Counted from the first letter of the stretch, positions 34,475 through 47,600 are shown. The stretch: 64,000 nucleotides of DNA from Gymnogyps californianus (GCF_018139145.2 NC_059487.1:6283792-6347791), one strand, 5' to 3'. Translations and numbers: made by a program. Notes: generated by a model from the letters alone, not told the origin.

Positions 34475-36234
34475 GAAATACAGGTGACCCCTGATCAGGC
34501 ACTGCCCCGGCTGCGTGAAGGGGGATTTTCCTCTGCCCTGAGGTTTTGTGTTGTCCAGGGTGAGGTTAAATAGCCTGAGGGTGAGGGAGCCCTTGACCAG
34601 GCTGGCTGCCCTTGCAGGTCCTGTGCCAGGTAGGCATCAGCTCCAGCCCCAACCTCATCCTACCCCCAGCTGGAAACAGCCTCAAAAGGCTCAGCTGCCT
34701 CGCCGGCCATGGGGGAAAGGGGGTTGGAAATGAGTCTGTATGGGAGGAGAGGTGGTATCCAGCTCAGGGTGAGTCCCACTGTCCCCAGCCCCTGCAGCGG
34801 GATCAACTGGACCTCACCTTCCTGCCACTGCCGTTGGGGTTTAACTGCTCCCCTGCGCTGCCACCGCTGGGACCCCCAGGGATCTGGGGCTGGGGCTGTG
34901 CTGGGAGCGTGGCACGGCCGGGAGCACTGTCCATGAAGGAGGGACACCAGCCGGGGATGACCAGGCAAAAGGAACGCTGTCCTCCGAGGCAGGAGCAGCT
35001 GGAGGCGATCAAGCTGGGGGAACCAAGGGGCCACCCCCAGTGGGGCTCTCCCCCCCAAGCCCTTGGCTCCATGGGGCTCCCATGCCGCGGGGCATTTGTT
35101 TCGGAGGAGTGGCTGCTCTCTGTGGCTGCTGGCACCCAGCCCCCAGGGCAGAGAGGAGGCAGAGTCCCTGCAAAGGGCTGTCAGGGAGCAGACGTGGGGA
35201 GAGGCTCCTGGGCACAGAGAAGCTGCCTCTGCCATTGCCGTATGCTCGTGATTTCCACTGCGGGAAGAGCTGCCAGGGAGCCCAGGGGCTGCAGCAGCCC
35301 GTGGTGGGGTGGAGGAGATGACCAAAGCCAGCCAGGTTCGGCACATGCCCTGGTTTCCCTCACCACAACCCCCAGCCTGGCTTCATTCTGCTGCCTCGTC
35401 CCTCCCTGCCTTGGGGCCAGGCCGGGGCAGGAGCGCTGCAGGAGGGGGTCACACTGCCCCGGGCGTCACCTCTGTCCCCGCAGGGAGTGCCAAGGCACTC
35501 ACCTTCCCTCTGCAGGGAGGGAGCACCCCCCATGTCCGTGGGAGAGCCGGGGCGGGGGGGACCTTGCACTGCTCCCCCTCACCGCAGCCTCTGAGCACCT
35601 CACAAGCCGGGCAAGGAGGTCTGCCCGGAGCGCCAGGCCCTCTTCCCGCCCGGATCCCCCACCCAGATGAGCATGTTCGGGGCTGCTCCCAGCACAGCAT
35701 TAATTCCCTATGGATTTTTTCCTTGACCCCCAGTTCTCTGTTTGGAAATGGTGCAGCTCCTTCGTGCACAGAGGAATACACCCAGCAATGCCTGTTCCGA
35801 GCAGAAGAAATGTGCACCCTGCATCACCTAATCAGCTCAGAAATACGTTGATGGCTGCAGGATGGCCCCGGCACCTGGATCGTGGTGTTTGCCGCCAGTT
35901 GTCCCGGCTGGCTTTTGGCACAGCCGCAGTTGCTGGTGCTGGCTCTGCCTGTAGCGATCTGCTGATCATGGGGAAGAAAAGACAAACTAACGCCAGTGCA
36001 GGTCCAGCCTTTCTGAACCCCAGTGGGACTCGGGGAGGGGTCCCCAAGGAACAGCAGTGTGGGATGGGAGGGTGCTCACGCTCCTGGCGTCATCGAGTCT
36101 TCCAGTATCAATGTTTGTGGTCCGCTCTGTGCTCATTCTTACTGTGAGCTGGGACCAGTAAGCTCCATCGCCTGCTCCGACCAGCTCCCGCTGCACTGTT
36201 ACTTGAATAAAGGAAGGAGTTTCCCCTTCTGTCC

Positions 36235-36380
36235 GTAAATATTCCAGTAGCAAAATGTATTAAAATGTGAAGACTAAATTATATGTATTAATTAAAAAGC
36301 ATTATGCAAATAATTAAGAGCATGTAAATTAATTTTCTATCTATGCATGGGATGCATACTGTATATTTTATTAAAGACCT
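36235..36380. promoter_or_regulatory. Candidate enhancer: octamer plus homeodomain sites
   Basis: An exact octamer ATGCAAAT at 36304-36311 runs directly into TAATTA (36311-36316). TATTAATTAAAAAGC and TAAATTAATTTTC flank it. The composite POU/homeodomain arrangement in an AT island just right of GC-rich DNA suggests a neural enhancer. Conservation is untested. Confidence 0.35.
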
Positions 36381-38759
36381 AAGTGACCCACTTTGGAGGC
36401 TGGTTTTCTGTTTCACAGCAGCTCGGCGCGCCTGTGCTCGTGCAGCACATCGGCTGAGCTGGGGCCGGGTCAGCGGGTCGGTGCAAGCAGCCCCCGGGGA
36501 GCAGGAGCAGCCAGGCTGCTCCGGAGTGACTGCAGGTCCCTGTGAGCCAGCTCCAGGCGCCATCTCGGAGCACAGCGGGGCTCCCACCCAGACAGCCCCC
36601 ACCTCATCCCTGCCCCGGATGGTGGGTGACAGCTAGTCCTCATGCCTGGACCACTGGTGTCATCCTAGCTGGATCATTTTGGATAACCCATCTCCCTGGA
36701 GACCCAATGAATGGGGCGTCCCCCGGGGTGCGAGGGAATAGGTTGGAGCCGGCGGGCTCCGGGAAGAGCTGCACAGGGAGCCAGGCGTCGCGGCTGGGAG
36801 GGAGGGAAGCGCAGAGCAGCTTTCAGAGGGAGATGAGAGGATCACAACATTAAAAATGCAGGATGATTCCCCAAGCAAAGAGCTTGCCCCATCCAAGCAC
36901 GGTTCGTTCCTCCATCCCATTCGTTACACACCCAAGAAATCTGGGAAGCAGGCGGGGAGGAGCAGAATTTGCAGAAAAGCACACACTGCTTTTCAGCAAC
37001 AGCAAGGGACACAAGAGGTGAGCTGCCGGCGTGAGCAAACCCAGCGCTGGGAGCCGAGGAGCAGCAGCCGGCTGTTATTCCCCCTAATAGCCGCTCTTGT
37101 TTTAAGAAGCTAATTTTAACCCCAGGCTCGTGGGTCATGTTTTGGACTAAAAGTAGAAAAGTCTCCATTTTAAATGAAAATATAGTTCAAGTAGCAAGCG
37201 TTCGTTGCTTAACTTGGTTAAACAACGTTTTAGGAGCGCCTTTGCCAGCAGAAGGCTGGAGGATGGGTGTGCGTGTTCCCTGCGGGCTTCCCAGCCGTTT
37301 TGCTTGCAGCTGTGGCTGTTAGCAAGGGCAGGGGATCGGTGCCCGGGATGAGGAGGGAACACAGCACCCTGCAGCTCCGGAGACCCGAGAGGAGCTGGTC
37401 CATCACACTGACAGCTGCATTCATCCCCCATTCATCCCTGCTGCTTTCATTAGCTCCAGGTACTAAAGCCAGGGGGGCTGAAGCCCACCCAGACAAATTC
37501 AGGCTAGCTCATGCAGGCCAGCAGCTGCTTGAGTACCACAGCTCTGTTTAAATCCCATCTCCTGGCATGGAGAACATCCCCTCGGCTTTAGTGGCCCTAA
37601 TCACATCCAGCCTCTCCTGCTTTCCTTGCTGCAAAGGCAAAGCTCAGATCGGCTTCCAGCATCCAGCCAGCAAACCACCCGTGACAGGGACTGTGATCAT
37701 CAGCAGATGAGAGCTATCACTAATTAAGCTACGTTATCACAGGCTGCCTCTGGCCAACACTGCTTGTAGACTTTGAAAAGTTCCGTAGCCCCTTGGGAGG
37801 TTTAGAAGAGCCCTAAGGATAGCACCGCACAGCACCAGCCTGCCTAAGGCAATACCTTTGCACCTGCAGAGGGTTTTAAGCCCCCAAGCAGAGGCTGCGC
37901 ACATGAGGAGCAGCATCCCTAGCCAAGCTGAGCAAGCCCAACGCCAATTTTCTCTCCAGAGAGGAGATACCCCACCAGCGTGTCCGGCTACTTCAAGGGG
38001 GTGGCTGCTCTTTGGGAGCTGGCTCTCCTGTTTCAGGGGGTGTAGTTTGTGCTCTGATGCTGCTTGGGCTTTATCCTCCTTTATCCTGAAAGCAGCATAA
38101 AAGGCTGAGCTAGCTCCTGATGCTGTAAGTGGCCTCTCTGATGCTCTGAAATGAGGGATGTGTCTCTAGGCTGTTTGTCTGCAGGGGGCTGGCTGGGGAG
38201 GGGAAGACTTACTGCGGCTCTCCCTGCATCAAGTACATTCCTCTGGTAGATGTGATAGGATGGGAGGGTTAAAAATAGAGTTTCATCTTTATTTCTTTGA
38301 GAGTTTTTCCATTTAAAAAAATAAAAATCCACATGCTGCTAATCTTTCCAAGGCAAAAGCTCCCCTAACTTGGGGGTGAAAAGCAAGGCAGGACCTCCCG
38401 TGAGCCCCTCTGCTGCGCTGCAAACGGCGGCTGCCCTCAGAGGGGGGCTGGTGTGCGAGAGCTCCAAGCTCGGGTTTGGGAAAGCCACGAAAGACGTTTT
38501 CTTTTTTTAGCCTCGTGTTCTCTGTGAAGACATTAGGAACTGTATGGCTATGAGTAACTGCACTAGGAAAATCCTCCCACTGCTGTGCAGGCAGATCTAG
38601 CAGAGCTCGAGTTCTGCAGGGAAGAACTGGGTGCAGCAAGGTGCCCAGCACCAGAGGAGTGGGTGATCACAGCCCACGTTTGCGTTAGCAAGACACTTCT
38701 GTGCAGCGATGGGTTGCCAGGACTGGTCTGACTTACTATTTCTAAGGCAAGTAGGAAAT

Positions 38760-39050
38760 TCATGTTCTTTTGCTAATCCCTAATCAGTTTTCCTGAGAGT
38801 GACTGCGTTTTCATTTGGTACAGTGGGTAAATCAATTAAACACTTTATCAGGTTATTTCTACAAAAGCTGCTCTCCACGCTCACAAAATGATTGATGAAA
38901 GAGTGACTCTCTTGCCTCCAGGGAATGGTGATTAAGGAGTGACCTTATTAAGCTATTTCATGCAGCTGAGAATTAGACAACTCTGCTCAAAGAGACAAAG
39001 TAAACTTCATTACTTCTGTTTAAAACTTTTCCTTTGCCAACTTTCAGATC
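38760..39050. promoter_or_regulatory. Candidate conserved noncoding element
   Basis: Contains TCAATTAAACAC, AAAATGATTGATGAAAGAGTG, GGTGATTAAGG, CTTATTAAGC and GAGAATTAGAC within unique sequence with no open frame. Motif density is the only support. Confidence 0.25.
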
Positions 39051-40441
39051 CGTGACTACCCCGAGCGTGCTCTGCACTCGGCTGGTTATCGGAGAACTGG
39101 GAGATTTTAAAGGGCTTGATCTGTAGGAAGGAAAGACTCCTCACCAGCAGTGTTTCTGGGATCTCTCCTGCTCGTAGGCTCCTACAGCCCTGCTGATCTC
39201 AGCAGAGTTCAGGGAGTCAAAAATCAGAGCTGACTGCTTGAGTATGTACGCGTTAAATCAGCGTTACTCGTAATTCCTGTTATTTGCTGAACTATGTATG
39301 GAGACCAGTAAAGACAAACAGTGCTGTAATTCAAATTTTTCTTTACAACATTATGCTAAAACACTTTCTTCTGGTAGTAAGAAAGCCCCAAGGTCTGCAT
39401 ATACTCATGGGTTCACTTTAGCCTTTATCTGAATCATAGCTATTAACTTAGTTGTAGGAAACAAACTCAAGGCTTTCGTTCTAACCATTTGAGATAGCTA
39501 AATGAATAGCCTTGAAGATGCGGAATTAAGTTAACCAAATATGCCTAGACAGGTCACACCATTTCAGGAAATGAAAAACACAGGTCAGGCGTGCAGGGGA
39601 GCACAGCACCGGTGACGCACGTTCACAGCCAGACCTTGAATCTGATGAGAGCAGCAGAGGGGCAAAACTGCCCTGCGCCTTTGTTTCAAGATCACCCCCT
39701 CTACGGTCAACGAGTGATGGTCCAGAGCTTGTGAGCCTCTCGGGACTGAGGAAAGGCCGCCCTACGGCTCAGCCATCCGTTGATTGTGCAGAGGCAGGTC
39801 TGCAAGAGGCTGTTCTGCTGCTGTGACCACTCTGGATGGGATTCAGGGACTCTGGGCTCCCTCCGCTTCCAGCGCTATATTGATTTTAATAGTGACAACC
39901 TAGAGGGGAGCAGAACAGACTGTGCTTCATAGATGCAACTGAATTGTTTCAAAGTTTTTAAACAAGTTGGCTGTCTTCCTGGACTCTTAAATTAACAGGC
40001 AATTAAGTCACTTTCAGTCTGGAAAGAGCTGATAGGTGTTTCCTGGTTTGACACTCTAAAATTTTGCCAGAGTGATTAATGCAATGAAAAATTGTCAACT
40101 CCTAAGTCAGGGCTGTCAGCCAACTCTCAAAGCATTTATCTAAAGCACATGCTCAGACTCTTTCGGCCTGTGGACAGGAGGAAATGGGACAAAATGAGGG
40201 CATAGGAAAGAGTAGCTGGGCATAATGGACACTGGCACAGCAACACCCATTACCTTAGTACTGACAATTATTATGGGAGGAGGAGAAAAACTGCGGGTGC
40301 TATGGGCTTCGTGGAAAGTTGACTTTCCCCCCCCATGGGGGAGAAAAACCTGGCTAAATATCAGCCCCAGCTCGTGGCTACTTGTCAGTGTCGGTTTTAT
40401 TAGTTATATGCAATTCATATTTGTGCAGCAGGTGCCCTGCT

Positions 40442-40531
40442 CCCAGCACGAAGGGGTGCACGAGAACTCTCCCCTGGTACGGCTGCAGTGCTGCTGCTGC
40501 GCTGGGAGTACAACTCTCCCTTCGTGCTGGG
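40442..40531. repeat. 14-bp perfect inverted repeat with 62-nt loop
   Basis: CCCAGCACGAAGGG (40442-40455) and CCCTTCGTGCTGGG (40518-40531) are exact reverse complements. Inside the loop, AACTCTCCC occurs near 40469 and again near 40512, and GCTGGGAG (40501-40508) can alternatively pair with CTCCCAGC (40440-40447). Confidence 0.85.
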
Positions 40532-41279
40532 GCTCCGCAATATCCTGGTAACGTTGGTGAGAACATGCAAGAGCTCCAGGCTTTCCCAGTTACGAGAAAT
40601 GCCCGCAGTCTCCCTCCCTTGATTTCCACGCTCCTTCCTAACATTTAAAAGCTCAGATCTATTTTGATTCTTCCGGGATTGCTAACCAAAGCTGACTCCT
40701 GAATGAATTCTGTCTCTGCTTCGGTTAGTCATCCCTTCAGGACAGATTTAGTAACTGCTGAGGGGAACCACGTAGAAGCCAACAGTTCACCGTTGGAAGG
40801 CAGCACCCACTCACTGTCAGCTTCATCTTTTTCCGAGCTAGAAAGCTGAAAGTACAGCAAGTCAGCCAGAATTAGGAGAGCGAGCCTCTAGCCTCGCCTG
40901 TTGTGTAGGAAGGTGGATAAATTGATACGTACCTAGTCCCAAACCTGACTGCAGGCTCCGGGAAGTCGCTGCAGTGTGAAATAACAGAGCAGGGATAGCA
41001 AGTATCTACAGCGGGGTTCACCGTCCCCATCTGCCAGAGCACCCCTTGGGGCAAACCAACCTCCTGTGCGATTGCAGCTCCAGGCTGCCCACGCTCCTCG
41101 CTGCGGGGAAACTGCCTGAACTTCCACCCCACTGCCTTCTGAACTGCCACAGAGCCGGCAGCACGCGGACCTGCCCCTGAACTGAAGCAAATCTCTCCCT
41201 GAGGTGCAGAATTAGTACCGTTTTAAGGCTAAAGAACTGCCTGTTCAAAAATGTGTATCTGACATGTTTACTGCTTGTG

Positions 41280-41285
41280 TTTATT
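41280..41285 (-). terminator. STK4: Candidate distal poly(A) signal of STK4
   Basis: TTTATT on the + strand is AATAAA on the STK4 strand. It lies close to the change from AT-rich (right) to GC-richer (left) sequence, where a long 3' UTR would end. Confidence 0.35.
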
Positions 41286-41425
41286 AAAGCTTGTATGCTC
41301 CTCCAGAATTTTGCATAACATTGGTTGACTAGAGGCACGTCATGTTAAAACTTGTCCTGATAAGCAATAATACACCAGAGTATTTTAATGCATAAACATG
41401 AGTCACGACACTGATGCTTTCAGGT

Positions 41426-44400
41426 ATGGACAATTTATTTGCCCCTTTTAACAAATAAGGCAAGATATTTGAGAAAGATCAAACAAAATCTCCTGTATCA
41501 AACTCAGAGGAATGCAATAAAAGTTACTATTTCATACATATACAAACTAATGACCGAACACTATTATATACAAACAGCCAGATCTTACAAAATAGCATTT
41601 CAAGTCAGCACTTTATGCCAGTGTTGCTAATTTCTTTGTTACAAAAAAGTTAAAGCTACAAACTTCACATTTTTAAGTCTCACATGACTGACATCATCAG
41701 TATCTCTGGGTTTTAGAAGCAAAGATAATGGTCTGTCCAGAACACTTTCAGCAATGCAGATGGACCCAAGGAGCACACGAATGCAGCTTCACAATTAAGC
41801 AAGCTTTTTGCTTAAAAACTTTGTCAGAACAGCTTTCCCTTATGGTACGAGCCTTGGTCTTAGCCCGGAGGACTCTGAGAAGTAAGAAGGTACTATGCTC
41901 CCAGACACTCTACAAAAGGACCAAAAAGGGAATTATTTTCTCTAACAGATTGAAAATCAGTGAAGGAGAAAATAATTCCTCTGCATTAGAGCTCCAAGTG
42001 CAAGCAACATCATCAAGTCTCAGCCACCACAAGCATTTAAGAAAGGTTCAAAGACAGTTAAGCCATTGGACCAGTTTTACTTATTTTGGTTCATTTGCTG
42101 TATTTTAAGACAATCACATCAGCAAAGCCAAGTATTTCAAGAGTGCTTACATTCAGTTACAGCAGTCACAGGACGCATATTCCGTCAATAAACACCACTC
42201 TGTGGTGTTTCACCTAAAACTTGGGTTTTCTAATGCCCTCCAATCACTAGGAAGTTACCTACATAGTGCAGAGGTAAAACTACTCCCAGTAGAATCTGCT
42301 TGATCCAAGCCACATGCAAGCAGTGCACAATTTACCATGTCACATATTCATATGTCTATCACACCAGAGGTGTTGGGCCAGATCCATCCAAGTGACTAAT
42401 ACAAGATCCAACACTTGACCAGAGAACTCCCTCCTAAGTTGTGGGAGTTTCTTTGATGCAAAGGACGCTCATGAATATTGCTCATAATAAACACATGATC
42501 AGGGCCAAATGTATTGCACAGATTCCAGATGAGCACTGTCTGAGCCCTGATGTTCACACAGCACTTCACTAGACCTCATTAGAGAGTCCAGACTAAGGGA
42601 TTTCAGTCCGTTAACAACAATGAAGCTTTTAATTACCTGGCTTTCCCAATTCAAAACTTTCCCAATACTTGAGGCTATCAAATAGCTGGTTAGCCCAGGA
42701 TGTACTCTTACTTCAGCACCCTAGATACACTGCTGACTGCCTCCCTTTTCCCTTGGGGACAGCCGGTTTGCTGACCTCTGAAAGAGCTGTGTTCGCACTG
42801 CGTATCAAACTGAGACAAACGATGCAACCAGATCTGCAGAGGGGGTAAAAATGGCTTGGTTCCTTTCACAGCAATGGAGTATACCTGTTAACAGCAGCCA
42901 AGAGACTGCTCCAAGGAGGAAAAAAAGAGCCTACGGAGGCGTGAAATGAACACTTCACCTCTGTAGCAGCATTTGATTCAGGAGACACTGCTATTTAGTT
43001 TAATTATCTAGGTGATGTACCAAGGCCTATTTCAGAAGAATGACATGGAAACTGTTCCCTCTATCAGAGCAAAATAAAAATAAATCGGCAGAAATACTTG
43101 CTCTGTCCAAATATTTCATCATATGCTAGATACATCTAAAACTACATACCTCTGCTGTTACAGCCCACGGGGCAGAGGCATCACTCCGTCTCTGCCCTGC
43201 AACTAGGCTCTTTGCTTCTTCTGTTTTAATCTCCACTCTACTGGTGTGAGTTAATTGCACCATCCTCACAGCGATTGTACATGCTGGGGCATTTTCGTTG
43301 ATTGAGCTATACTGGGCAGGAATGGCAGGGAAATTTAAAGAAAGAACACAAGAGCATCCAGAGGAACTGGAAGAGAAGAGACTGAATCTCTTCCAGTAGG
43401 ACATCAGTAGTTGTCTTCTCATCTAGATTAACTCTGCCTTTGCTCCACCACCATAAACACATATCTTTGTTAATTCAACAAAGTCTTTACTTTCAGTTCA
43501 ACTTTTCTCATGTGCTAAACCTTGCAGAAATGTGAAGGATTGTGAAATTAAGTTTTATTCAAGCATCTAAAGATGTAAATCTGAAATGAAGCCTATAAAA
43601 TATTTCACGAACTGTGGAGATTTTTAAGTCCTCTCAGACACAGCAGAAGTACCTAATTCCTGAGAGAGGTTCACACAACTTCCACCCATTCAAATACTGT
43701 TTCCTTTTCCCAGCACTCCACCGTCAGCAGGGTCTCCCTGAAGGACATTTCCAAACAGACAGACGAAGGGGAATCAGATCACCGATTGGCTTTTGGTTTT
43801 AAGTCGGTGTGGATTTTAAATTACAGAATGTAATTTCTGATGGAGGCACAACATGCTTTATCTACTCGTATTAATTCATAAAGTACACAAAAAGAGGACA
43901 AAACTGAGGTCTTGAAGAAACCACACTTGCTTAAAGCATACAGTGTAAGGCATGGGGCTTATTACAGGCTTTTTAAAAAATGAGATTTAAGTTTCTTTCA
44001 AAAGGCTGGAACAGTTTGTACATGTTCTCACCTGCTCTCTTCAGTGACCTAAAACTTATCAGTACCTTAACAGTAGAAAGATAGAGTTAACAGCTTGAAA
44101 TTGAGTCTGTGCATTCACAAAGAAAAACAAAAACAAATCCCACAAAAGATGCAGCCGTTAAATACCACAATCCGTATTAACTTAAAACAAAATGGACTAC
44201 TGAAAGTTCAGTTGAAAAGAGAGTAAGCCAACTTTCATTAGCCTATTTCTATCTGTTCCTCTGATTTAAAAACAATCCCTCTAAAACCAGTAACAAAACT
44301 CCTTCGGAATAATGTTTTAAATATATGTCTAACGTTAAAACATACCATCAGGATTTTCCACTTAATGGCATTCCTGAGTTCACAAAGGTGCTATGGAAAA

Positions 44401-44522
44401 ATAAATGAGCAGAAGTATTGCCCTCTATTTTGCTAGCGTATTTCAATAGAAATCAATCTGTTTAGTAGTCATAAAAGCAAGGAGCTGATTGTTTGAGGAT
44501 GGAAGAATATTCTACCAGTGGC
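41426..44522 (-). other. STK4: Probable STK4 3' UTR (about 3.1 kb)
   Basis: AT-rich noncoding sequence runs continuously from the STK4 stop, with no acceptor or coding signal seen. STK4 has a long 3' UTR in mammals (family knowledge). The left end follows the candidate poly(A) signals and is inferred; several other AATAAA on this strand could produce shorter forms. Confidence 0.5.
41434..41439 (-). terminator. STK4: Candidate poly(A) signal of STK4
   Basis: AATAAA on the - strand about 3.1 kb after the STK4 stop, with T/G-rich sequence beyond it (at about 41370-41400 in + coordinates). It is an alternative to the one at 41280; the sequence does not decide between them. Confidence 0.4.
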
Positions 44523-44681
44523 TCAGAAGTTCTGCTGCCGCCGCTTCTTGGCTTCAATGGCATCAAGAATCGGCTGCCGCTTTGACTGGTACTTCTGGCG
44601 GATTTCTTCAATCTCCTGCTCCATCATGGGGTCCAGGGCTGAGAGCCTCCTCTGAAGTTCATCGACACTCCAAGTCTTTAG
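44523..44681 (-). CDS. STK4: MST1/STK4 kinase, last coding exon (SARAH domain)
   Basis: Serine/threonine kinase at the head of the Hippo pathway, which phosphorylates LATS and MOB1. This exon encodes the C-terminal 52 residues. It starts LKTWSVDELQRRLSAL after a TCTCCCGGCTAG acceptor (complement of 44682-44693), continues MMEQEIEEIRQKYQSKRQ and ends AKKRRQQNF with TGA (44525-44523). These residues form most of the SARAH helix, which mediates homodimerisation and binding to SAV1 and RASSF proteins. The sequence is nearly identical to human MST1 as I recall it. MST2/STK3 differs at several of these positions, and synteny beside KCNS1 also favours STK4. The kinase domain and the caspase-cleaved linker lie outside the window to the right. 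Transcription converges on KCNS1. Confidence 0.95.
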   Translation of the reverse strand, partial: LKTWSVDELQRRLSALDPMMEQEIEEIRQKYQSKRQPILDAIEAKKRRQQNF

Positions 44682-47600
44682 CTAGCCGGGAGACAAAAGA
44701 AGAACAGACATCGGCATCAGTACAGCCACCATCCACACATCTACAGGGATTCTGCTGCCCATCTGACGGTCACAACGCATCTTCCAGTAGGAGAAGGTGG
44801 AAGAGCTCTGCTCCAGACTGCTGCTCTCAGTGAGACTGGCATGAGCCTCAGGATACTGGGCTGCTTTTGCTCATTTTCCAGATACATTACACGCTCTGTT
44901 TAGTGACAGCGTGAGTGTATAAAACAACCAGTGAAATGTTTCCCCCCATTGAGTTGTTTTTCTAATGCTTCATTTTGCAGGCTTAGAACAGAAATACTGT
45001 ATTGAGACAGAACAGAAGCGAAGTTCTCTCCCCCTCCCCTTTCCTTGCAACTAAACTTCCTTCTGCTAAGTGACAAAAGGAGACAGAACAGGAAGAAAAA
45101 AAAATCACTGACAAAAGTTGCATTTGAAAAAAAAGCATTTATGTACAATCAGGCTGAACCTCAATCATGGTGACGAAGTCAGACTCCTCTAAGCTAGAAA
45201 TCCCAGAACACACACAACAGGTCACTTTGGGTCAGCCTCGTACTGACATAATATGCAAGTACAATTTGTATTTTACTGTACATGTGAAGACATCAGGCTC
45301 GTCTGGACAAGCTTCCCGTCACTGAAATCCCTATCTGCCTGCCCTTTGTTTAATTGGCTCTCTTGTGTGTGCCAATTTGCTGAGAACTGGCACAGAAAAG
45401 TTTTATTCTGTGATTAGAGATGCCAAGTGTGGCCTGGGACAGTCTAGATTGCCCATAGCTACACCCTTTACGTAATATTATAATATTATAACCTGTGGAA
45501 CAGACAGGATTTTAGGGCAATGTTAAAAAATATGGACACTGGAAATGCTTCAAATGTTCACCTAAGCACCAGACCTTTTCCCATCTGAGCCCAAGTGACC
45601 CCCAGAAACACACGGCAGACACTGTTTTACAGCCACTGCAGCAGGATGGGAACGACTGCATCACCTGCTTTCAGTGACCGCCTGCTGCGGATACTAAGAA
45701 CACACAAAATAATTCGGGGTTTTTTGTGAACAAAGAGGTGTCAATTTTTAGACTTTCAACAAATGTCGTAATTGAGTGACTTATCTTTACTTCACTTAAA
45801 TGCAAGTGATGCTGCTGTCCTGGTTTAGCTGTTAATTAGTCAGCTATCGTGGTTATTCTTCAAGCCATTTCTGAACAAAAACACAGCATGAAATGCTTGC
45901 TGCCTATTACAAGGCAACAACTGAATTACTGGCTGTTTAACGGCAGTTTGCATCGGTCCTTAAAATGTATGTAAATACTAAAATACAGAAATCCTGATCC
46001 TTCTTCCTGAGGTGGAAGAGATACCAGTCCCCAAACCACAAAGTCATCTGCTAGCTGATTTCTCACAAGGTCTTTTGACATTCTTTAGCATATTCTGCTA
46101 AATAGAATACTTCCTAGTTGCAGTTACAGGATCACGAATCCACTTTAATAATCTAGGCACATGCAAAACAAAACCTTTCTTGCAAGAGTATACAGTCTTT
46201 CAGCCTCTCCAATCAGGCAACTGTTCATTAGAAAGACAAAGCACTTCCTCTGCAAAGATATACATTATTTATACACATTAATGCAACTTTACCAGACAGC
46301 AGTTTAAGTTGATGCATGGCACCAGTTGCCTTTTCACACTAATTTATTATGGAGCAGGTAATTATTCAACATCCCCTTCCTCACAGTCCAGGGAACTGAA
46401 CAGTCAAATAAAAATGCAAAAAAGAAGAAAACAATAATTCAAGTACTGAACACATATACTAGGCAGCTATATCAGAGCAAATGGCTGTCAGCTCTCCCAG
46501 AGTACCCAGTACTAGCCTACTAAAAGAGTTTTGGAACAGATCTAAAACACCTCGCTCACGGCTTAAGCCAACTATTAGAGGTCAGAAATTGTCCTAGGGC
46601 TGCAATCTTCCACGGATGCCCTTTGAGCCTTCTCCACCATCCTCCCGAAGTGCTGGGTGCTGCTTACAGCCAGAAACAAATTGCCAGAGCAGATTTACAG
46701 CAATGGTCTCTCCAGACCCCAAGAACATGGCAGTAAGAAGAAAAAACTGCCCTATTAATGTTCTTGAACATGATCTAGCATCATGGGACATCCTCCATGG
46801 ATACCGACACGCAAAGTCTTTCTCCTAACTGTAAGCAACTGCTTGCCAAGGGACGCAATGGCTTTGACAATTCCTGGGACTGTGTGTTTGTCAGGACAGA
46901 TGGCTAACAGTATGGGAGATGCTTAGAGTATAGCTGAGTGGGCAAAAGCCTACAGATATATATTAATATGAACAAATCAGGAAGTGGGTTACCTGCACAG
47001 ACGCGTGATGCAGAACAAAGCTGCTTAAGGAGACTGATCATGGGTTAAACAGAACGGGGATGGTGGGAGAAGGAAGGGAGGCAAGTCGATGCAGTGCAAA
47101 AAAATCTAAGAGCACAAAAACGCATCCTGCGCGCAATGCTGTGTGTTGATGAGGATGAGCTAATTACAGAGTTTTCATCTGGAATAATGTCAGCATGGCT
47201 GTGAATGCCACGCTACTCCTAAAAGAGGCAGAGAAGCCAAAGGGCAACACTAGTAAAAGGTTCAGAACGTGACTGTTCGCCACAGATGAGCTGATGAGAG
47301 ACTAACAGGCGTCCGATTACTAATGAGAGCCCAGCACCCACGCAGAGGATGCCTAGCCCTCTGCTCCCACTGTGCTTCAGGCCCGTGACAACACGAGCCC
47401 TGGGACCTGGGCTGGGCTATTACTCAGCTTGTCCTTCCACTTGCACAGCCATCTTTAAAAGAAAAAAAAGAGAACTACTTAAAACGCAATGGCCTCCGTT
47501 TCACTTGCTGCATGGCATTTCACTGTAAGCCAACGCCACAGACAGACTTTCTCCCAGAAACGAAGTTTTTAAACTCTAGCATATCTTTCTCTGCAGTGGT

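Larger units (their letters stand above)
34475..41279. other. Intergenic between convergent KCNS1 and STK4
   Basis: No gene recognised. GC-rich with many chance frames up to about 36.2 kb. It then becomes more AT-rich: a dense AT island at 36235-36380, TAAT-rich sequence at 38760-39050 and unique AT-rich DNA to 40150. A 14-bp inverted repeat with a 62-nt loop lies at 40442-40531. Confidence 0.6.

Noticed and set aside
34612..35670. 352-codon plus-strand frame (and a 228-codon minus frame) downstream of KCNS1
   Set aside because: Low-complexity Pro/Gly/Arg composition, overlapping frames open on both strands, no recognisable domain, and no splice or promoter context. It starts just after the KCNS1 poly(A) signal.
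45470..45495. TAATATTATAATATTATA as an origin-like or attachment element
   Set aside because: A simple AT-rich repeat of two short units, common in intronic DNA. Nothing around it supports a function.
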